Assembly: GCF_001316105.1 (NCBI RefSeq)
Contig: NZ_BBCP01000007.1
Location: forward strand, 54,837 to 118,836
Source of the DNA: Thermogymnomonas acidicola JCM 13583
GTDB lineage: Archaea > Thermoplasmatota > Thermoplasmata > Thermoplasmatales > Thermoplasmataceae
DNA: 64,000 nt
Direction of reading: 5' to 3'
The first letter of the stretch is position 1. Every line of letters starts with the position of its first letter. The notes under the pieces were generated by a model. That model had not been told where the DNA came from, searched no databases, and saw nothing but the letters and a program-made list of their open reading frames with translations. The position numbers were made by a program, and so were the translations under genes. This document shows, in pieces, positions 57,923 through 64,000 of this stretch.

Positions 57923-58291
57923 TCACCTCACCTTCCACCTCTCCTTTGCCAGGTTCAGCTCGTCCTCAAACCTCGGGCCCAGGTACCTGGATATTCTCTC
58001 GAGCTCCTTCAGGTTCTTCACGAACAGGGATTTGCTGTTCCCGCTGAGTATCTCCTGGAACCAGCGGGTATCTCTGGCGACCTTGTAGGTCAGGTACAGG
58101 AAGACACATGCCATGATAATGCCCACTGCGAACACCCAGTAGTCCCAGTTCCCAATGTAGCTCAGGGATACGGAGTCCAGGTACGGGCTCCTGAAGAGGA
58201 TATCGTTTGAGGAGATTATGAAAAGTATGAGCCCGAGGACGCCGAGTGCGAGGTAGATCTGGAACTGGTATTCCCTAATCTTCGATGTCAT
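57923..58291 (-). CDS. Small membrane protein (DUF3198-like)
   Basis: 122 residues in one frame: MTSKIREYQFQIYLALGVLGLILFIISSNDIL and YWVFAVGIIMACVFLYLTYKVA are two membrane segments. A cytoplasmic amphipathic tail follows (FQEILSGNSKSLFVKNLKELERISRYLGPRFEDELNLAKERWKVR). The layout fits a short family I associate with Thermoplasmatales (DUF3198); function unknown. It is convergent with speE with a 1-bp gap. Confidence 0.65.
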   Translation of the reverse strand: MTSKIREYQFQIYLALGVLGLILFIISSNDILFRSPYLDSVSLSYIGNWDYWVFAVGIIMACVFLYLTYKVARDTRWFQEILSGNSKSLFVKNLKELERISRYLGPRFEDELNLAKERWKVR

Positions 58292-58657
58292 CCACCGACT
58301 TAATGGAATTCCATCTTATAAAAATGAGCTATTTTAGTCTCTGCAGGGCCATGGCCCTGCGGGTGCCACTACACCACCTGTACCGTATGCCCCCCCGTCC
58401 ACCCAATCGCCCTGTCTCCGTGCACTAACAGGGCGGATCTTAACCTGAGAACCGTTATGGCGCCACACCTCAGGAGGGAGATGGCTCGACCACACTCAAT
58501 GGATAAGAGTATTGCCCGTCATGCCAGGCCCACAGGCCAGGGCAGGGGAAGGGCACAGTTTTCCCGCACTGGAACTGCCTCATTATGCCGGCCCACAAAA
58601 TCAATGCGGTACAGCATTTCAGCCCACCGCCACAGTTTTTCGATTGACCTTGACCGT
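58292..58657. other. Intergenic region with two strong hairpins
   Basis: About 365 bp between two minus-strand genes. It holds an 18-bp perfect palindrome GCAGGGCCATGGCCCTGC (58343-58360) and CGCCCTGT/ACAGGGCG with an 11-nt loop (about 58409-58435). No convincing gene is seen on either strand. The two hairpins may end the rdgB transcript or belong to a small RNA. The TATA-like TTTTATAAG (about 58315) points to the DUF3198 gene. Confidence 0.4.
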
Positions 58658-59245
58658 TTACTGTCCATGCACGGCCTTCCCGTTGCCCCCCCTACCTGCA
58701 AGGTATTCAAGGAACCTGGACAGTGCAGACGAACGGTGTGATATCATGTTCTTCTCTGAAGTGGACATCTCTGCCAGTGTCCTACTGTGCCCAGAGGGTA
58801 TGAACACAGGGTCGAAGCCGAAGCCGTTGCTCCCACGCGGAGCATCGGCGATCGTCCCCTCCAGAATGCCCCCCCTGAATGTCCTCACCACGGTACCGTC
58901 GAAGTAGGCTATCACGGTGAGGAAGTACGCGCCCCCCCTCTCCTTTCCCTCAAGCAGCTTCAGGAGCCCTGCATTGCCTATGGTCTTAGATACGTATGAG
59001 GAGTAGGGGCCAGGGAAGCCGCCCAGGGCCCCCCCAACGTATAGCCCTGTGTCCTCCAGGAAAAAGCCGCTTCCCAGCTGGGCGGAGACCCTCTCACAGC
59101 TTGTTCTCGCTATCTCCTCGGTGTCGTCTGCCTGTATCTCCTCGTACTTCATCCTCACCCATTCGACCTCGATGCCCTTACGCCTGCATGCCTCTGAGAT
59201 CTCGTTGAACTTCCACTGGTTGCTGGTGACGAACCTGATGCGCAT
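58658..59245 (-). CDS. rdgB: XTP/dITP diphosphatase (HAM1/RdgB family)
   Basis: House-cleaning pyrophosphatase for non-canonical purine nucleotides. The start is ATG 59245: [30 protein letters not shown] (T-x-N-x-x-K), then [37 protein letters not shown] (active-site Asp), [39 protein letters not shown] (G-x-G-F/Y-DP) and [27 protein letters not shown]. Some G7 runs add an extra Gly without breaking the frame. The upstream longer frame (to 59380) overlaps the divergent kae1 gene and has no family similarity. Divergent from kae1-bud32 by about 55 bp. Confidence 0.92.
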   Translation of the reverse strand: MRIRFVTSNQWKFNEISEACRRKGIEVEWVRMKYEEIQADDTEEIARTSCERVSAQLGSGFFLEDTGLYVGGALGGFPGPYSSYVSKTIGNAGLLKLLEGKERGGAYFLTVIAYFDGTVVRTFRGGILEGTIADAPRGSNGFGFDPVFIPSGHSRTLAEMSTSEKNMISHRSSALSRFLEYLAGRGGNGKAVHGQ

Positions 59246-59300
59246 GGCTGGCAGTATGATGAAACGGATAAAAATGTGGTTGACATGCTTCGGGGGGGAA

Positions 59301-60928
<1,628 letters not shown>

Positions 60929-60975
60929 GGGCCTGCCACTCACCTACTTATAAGCAATGTTGGCATTATCCATCC

Positions 60976-61227
60976 ATGAAGGTCACTGTCAGGTACTTTG
61001 CGGACTACAGGGAGGCTGCAGGGACGGAGAGGGAAGAGGTCGAGGTACCGGCCGGGGGGGCGTCCCTGGCCGATGTCATCCGCATTGCTGGAGAGATGCA
61101 CCCGGGCCTGAACGTAGACCCGAGGAGGTCGTTCCTCTCCATAAACGCTGAGTTCAGGAGGCCGGAGGACATAGTGCGGGATGGGGATGAGGTGGCCATC
61201 ATGCCCATGGTGTCCGGGGGGGGCTGA
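60976..61227 (+). CDS. moaD: Molybdopterin synthase sulfur carrier subunit (MoaD/ThiS-like)
   Basis: Ubiquitin-like sulfur carrier. MKVTVRYFADYREAAGTEREEVEVPAG, SLADVIRIAGEMHPGL, SFLSINAEFRRPEDIVRDGDEVAIMPMVSGG then stop: the fold and the mandatory C-terminal Gly-Gly are clear. As written there are three Gly because of a G7 run; four G would give exactly Gly-Gly. A TATA box ACTTATAAG (60946-60954) lies 22 bp upstream, so the mRNA is leaderless. It begins a cluster of moaC, moaB and moeA genes; moaE and moaA are not in the window. Confidence 0.9.
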   Translation: MKVTVRYFADYREAAGTEREEVEVPAGGASLADVIRIAGEMHPGLNVDPRRSFLSINAEFRRPEDIVRDGDEVAIMPMVSGGG

Positions 61228-61231
61228 TGCA

Positions 61232-61688
61232 ATGAAGGGCGGCATGGTGGACATATCTGAAAAGGAGAGCGTGCTCAGGGAGGCGACTGCGGAGGGCAGG
61301 ATAGTACTTTCTCAGAGGACCATGGAGCCATCAGAAAGGGACAGGTCACCAAGGGCGACGTTTTCGAGGCCACGAAGATCGCAGGGATACAGGGTGCCAA
61401 GGAGGCCTGGGAGAGGCTGCCCTTCTGCCACCAGGTGCCATAGAGGGGGGGGTCGATGTGGAGATGGAGGCCACGGAGGGAGGAATAACTGTCAGGTGCA
61501 GTGTCAGGGCACACTACAGGACAGGGGTGGAAATGGACGCCCTCTCCTGCGTATCATCCGCACTCCTCAACATATGGGACATGACCAAGTACCTGGAGAA
61601 GGACGAGACGGGGGGGAATTACCCGAACACCAGGATAGAGGGGGGGATAAGGGTCGTGAGGAAGGTGAAGCATGGAGCACAGGATTAG
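61232..61688 (+). CDS. moaC: Cyclic pyranopterin monophosphate synthase
   Basis: Converts 3',8-cyclo-7,8-dihydro-GTP to cPMP in molybdenum cofactor synthesis. MVDISEKESVLREATAEGRIVLS is the conserved start, then KGDVFEATKIAGIQGAKEAWERLPFCHQVPIEGVDVEME (the K-x-x-P-x-CH-x-I region), TGVEMDALSCVSSALLNIWDMTK (E-M-x-A-L) and a C-terminal TRIEGIRVVRKVKHGAQD. Frames change near 61340 and 61445. The length (about 152) is typical. It starts 4 bp after the moaD stop, and its end overlaps moaB by 17 bp. Confidence 0.9.
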
Positions 61689-62165
61689 CAACGCAAGGTT
61701 CTCCTTTGGTGTGATCACAGCAAGCTCCACAAGGACGAAGGAGACGGACACCTCAGGCCACAGGGTTCAGGAGATCCTGAAAGCCGCAGGCCACAGCGTT
61801 GGCTACTACGAAGTGGTGAAGGACGACATAGAGGCGATAAGGGCCAGCGTCCTCCAGGCTATTATCGGGGGGGCAGACGCTGTGATTGTGACAGGGGGGG
61901 GCACGGGCATAACATCCAGAGACGTCACCATAGAGGCAGTTTCCGGGATATCCAGGAGGGAGCTCACGGGCTTCGCCCACGTGTTCGCAATACTCTCTTA
62001 CAGCAGGATAGGCACCTCTGCGGCACTCTCCCGCTCGACAGCCTTCGATGTTGCTGGGAAGCCGGTGTTCTGTCTCCCGGGTCCCCTGGGGGGGCTGCAG
62101 CCCTGGGCACTGAGGAGATAATAGTGAGGGAAATAGACCACTTCATCCATGAGCTCAGGAGGTGA
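61672..62165 (+). CDS. moaB: Molybdopterin adenylyltransferase (MoaB/MogA)
   Basis: Adenylates molybdopterin before metal insertion. MEHRISNARFSFGVITASSTRTKETDTSGHRVQEILKAAGH, DADAVIVTGGTGITSRDVTIEAV-like (IIGGADAVIVTGGGTGITSRDVT), ELTGFAHVFAILSYSRIGTSAALSRSTAFDVAGKPVFCLPGSPGAAALGTEEIIVREIDHF are all family motifs. The GGTG-x-x-x-RD site is present. A frame change near 62090 (C and G runs) must be repaired to reach the end at 62165. Confidence 0.9.
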
Positions 62166-62168
62166 GGG

Positions 62169-63358
62169 ATGCAGGAGGGCTGCAGGGGCAGGTTCACCTC
62201 CTGCCTTCGCATGACACTGGAGACCGGGTGGGAAAGGCTGCCTGCGGAGAGGCTACGCACACAGGACGCAGCGGGCAGGGTTGCTTACAGAGACATAGCA
62301 GCGGGCCATGACTTCCCACCGTACAACAGGAGCGCCGTTGACGGATACGCCATCAGGACGCACGGCAGGGGGGGCACCTCGGGATCCGAGGAGCTTGAAG
62401 TGGGGGGGCTTAGCCTCAGCGCAGCGCAGGTGCATCAGGTTGTCAGTGCGGAGTGCATAGAGGTCTCCACAGGCACCCCTCTCCCCGAAGGCTTTGACCT
62501 TGTGGTCAAGAAGGAAGACGCAACCCTCTCTGGAAGGAAGGTCCTGCCGGGGAGGCACATGCCATGGGAGAACGTTGCGGTGAGGGGGGAGAGGACCTGA
62601 GGGCAGGGACTGTGATAGTGAGGGCAGGTGAGGTGCTCAGGCCGGAGAGTATCGGCGCACTTCTCTCATGCGGAGTCAGGGAAGTGGAGGCATTTTCCAG
62701 GATACGTGTGGGTGTGGTGTCTACCGGCGACGAGCTGCTCGAGGGCCTCATAGAGAACTCAACACAGCCAGAGATTGTCTCGTTTTTCAGTTCACGCTTC
62801 ACCGAGGTGGAGGCCATAGGCCCTGTAAGGGACAGGCCATCTGAAATATACGAAGCGGTTCTCGGCTCTGTGGAGAGGAACAACATCACTGTAGTGACTG
62901 GTGGCTCAAGCGTGGGTGAACATGACCACAGCAGGGTGAGCGTCTCCTCCATGGGTGAGGAGGTCTTCTCCGGGATAGGCCTCAAACCGGGCAGGACCCT
63001 TTCCCTCTACAGGGTAAAGGGTAGGCCCGTGTTTGTGATATCCGGTCTCCCGGGGGCCGCCATAGTGTCACTCCGCCCGTTCGTGGCTTTCCTCCTCCAG
63101 GCCCTCATGAAGTCCAAGCCAAGGGTACTCCATGTAGATAGGCTGGCTGGCCTTCAGATAGGGCCTGACGAGGCATGGGCAGTGCCACTGGACCTCGCCT
63201 GGTCGGGGCAGGGGATTGCCATGATGCCCATGCATAACAGGGGGGGCACTCACAGGCTGTCGCTGGTGAGCAGGGCCATGTGGACACTGTATGTGGATGG
63301 TTCCTGCAGTGATGCCTTCCTGATGGAGGCTGGTGGAATTGACAGGACGATTGTTTAG
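62169..63358 (+). CDS. moeA: Molybdopterin molybdenumtransferase (MoeA), first copy
   Basis: Inserts molybdate (or tungstate) into adenylated molybdopterin. Parts seen: RVAYRDIAAGHDFPPYNRSAVDGYAIR (the substrate loop), SLSAAQVHQVVSAECIEVSTGTPLPEGFDLVVKKED, then RVGVVSTGDELLEG, and NNITVVTGGSSVGEHDHSRVSVSSMGEEVFSGIGLKPGRTLSLYRVKGRPVFVISGLPGAAIVSL. These are the MoaB-like domain of MoeA with the T-GGSSVG-x-x-D loop and the P-GK-like pattern. The C-terminal barrel follows. Frame change near 62590. A second moeA begins at 63333, overlapping this end. Confidence 0.88.
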
Positions 63359-64000
63359 GGATCTGATATCGCTGGGCCAGGCCAGGGAGCTGGCCTCAAG
63401 GTACCTGAGGGTCAGCGTCGGGACAGAGGAGGTGAACGTCCTAGACTCAGTGGGCAGGATATCCTCAGAGCACGTGTTTTCCGGGGGGGTCGCTACACCG
63501 CCGTTCGACAGGTCAACGGTGGACGGTTTCGCTGTGAGGTCTGCTGACCTGCAGTCCGCCTCGCCCGATTCTCCGGTTGCTCTGAAGGTATATGCGGAAC
63601 AGAGGATTGGGCGTGAAGCGGTTACCCTGCCCCCAGGGGGGGGAAATACTGCGTCAGGATAGACACAGGCGCACAGATGCCTTACGGCTCCGATGCCGTC
63701 GTAATGCTCGAAGAAACCGAGGAGAGTGGCGGCACAGTTTACTTCAGGAGGCCCCCTGCCAGGTGGCAGAACGTTGCCATGAGGGGGGGTTCTGACACAT
63801 CTCCTGGCCAGCTGGTGCTGAGGAGGGGGGGCGACCTCATAGGGTGGGGGGGCACGTGGCGCACCTCTCCTCCATTGGCATCGACATGGTGAGGGTGTTA
63901 GCCCAGCTGAGGGTGGGCATAATATCGACAGGGGGGGGACGAGCTGTTGGTACCGGGCCAGGAGCACAGTGGGCCTGGGATATACGATAGCAATGGCCCC
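63333..64000 (+). CDS. Molybdopterin molybdenumtransferase (MoeA), second copy (cut by the right edge)
   Basis: GTG start at 63333: MELTGRLFRDLISLGQARELASRYLRVSVGTEEVNVLDSVGRISSEHVFSGVATPPFDRSTVDGFAVRSADL. This is the MoeA N-terminal region with the FDRSTVDGFA loop. Further parts are SPVALKVYAEQRIG, GNTASGRIDTGAQMPYGSDAVVMLEETEE, ARWQNVAMRGSDTSPGQLVLRRGDLI and AQLRVGIISTGDELL. Frames change near 63655, 63850 and 63940. The gene continues past the window. Paired moeA paralogues are common in archaea, where one may serve tungsten or act as adenylyl intermediate hydrolase; nothing here says which. Confidence 0.88.

Noticed and set aside
63068..63967. Long minus-strand frame (299 codons) opposite the moeA genes
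   Set aside because: It is antisense to two clearly recognised moeA genes and has no family motifs; a shadow of GC-rich coding.

Overview
The window looks like a chromosome segment of a Thermoplasmata (Thermoplasmatales-like) archaeon. Support comes from a bacterial-type HU/HTa histone-like protein, a Thermoplasma-type mevalonate 3-kinase, a Kae1-Bud32 fusion, archaeal DnaG, Orc1/Cdc6 and RPA, secreted acid proteases of the thermopsin (A5) and sedolisin (S53) families, split glycine decarboxylase subunits, and TATA-box promoters placed 20-30 bp before start codons (leaderless transcripts). Coding DNA is moderately GC-rich; intergenic DNA is AT-rich.

The dominant oddity is the state of the sequence. 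G or C runs of exactly seven or eight bases occur about every 160 bp (about twenty in the first 3.3 kb), and most longer genes are cut into two to five frames at or near G/C runs. Comparison with invariant protein motifs shows that runs of four are often written as seven (an extra Gly or Pro), runs of four as five, and runs of five as seven; some short G runs are too short. This fits run-length errors of sequencing or consensus calling much better than real decay, so I annotate each split gene as one gene and give its full span. Exact residue counts are therefore approximate.

Layout. 1-3.2 kb: purH (cut by the left edge), signal peptidase, mevalonate 3-kinase. 3.3-6.1 kb: gcvPA-gcvPB. 6.1-9.2 kb: M20 deacylase, enolase-superfamily racemase and GNAT transferase, the three parts of an N-succinyl D-to-L amino acid route. 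9.2-11.1 kb: RPA and its partner. 11.3-12.9 kb: membrane protein and orphan DNA methyltransferase. 13.2-20.3 kb: oligopeptide ABC transporter (two permeases, two ATPases) with a convergent substrate-binding protein. 20.7-23.7 kb: tRNA-Val, a UvrD-like helicase fused to an Fe-S nuclease domain, and a structured non-coding element. 23.7-29 kb: site-2 protease, thermopsin and sedolisin. 29.2-32.9 kb: a PolB2-like DNA polymerase with an overlapping partner, then Orc1/Cdc6. 32.9-37.5 kb: B12-type radical SAM protein, alcohol dehydrogenase, phosphoesterase, GNAT, zinc ribbon protein. 37.7-40.6 kb: hemA-hemL. 40.6-45.4 kb: AhpD-like protein, peroxiredoxin, regulator, phosphate transporter pair, MarC, aroD. 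45.5-49.9 kb: small protein, thpR, gcvH-rlmE, an unknown protein and two regulators. 49.9-54.7 kb: M61 peptidase, a Lon-like ATPase lacking the protease domain, dnaG. 55-58.3 kb: endonuclease IV, DUF5611, HTa, speE, a small membrane protein. 58.6-64 kb: rdgB, kae1-bud32, and a molybdenum cofactor run (moaD, moaC, moaB, two moeA genes; the last cut by the right edge).

How the genes connect: peptide use is a clear theme (secreted acid proteases, membrane protease, M61 and M20 peptidases, oligopeptide importer, glycine cleavage, racemization of D-amino acids), fitting a heterotrophic, protein-scavenging acidophile. A second theme is replication and repair (RPA, DnaG, Orc1/Cdc6, PolB2, helicase-nuclease, endonuclease IV, HTa). 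The best candidates for little-described biology are the PolB2 gene pair, the Lon-like ATPase beside dnaG, the thermopsin-sedolisin locus, the racemization cluster, and the structured element at 23.5-23.7 kb.
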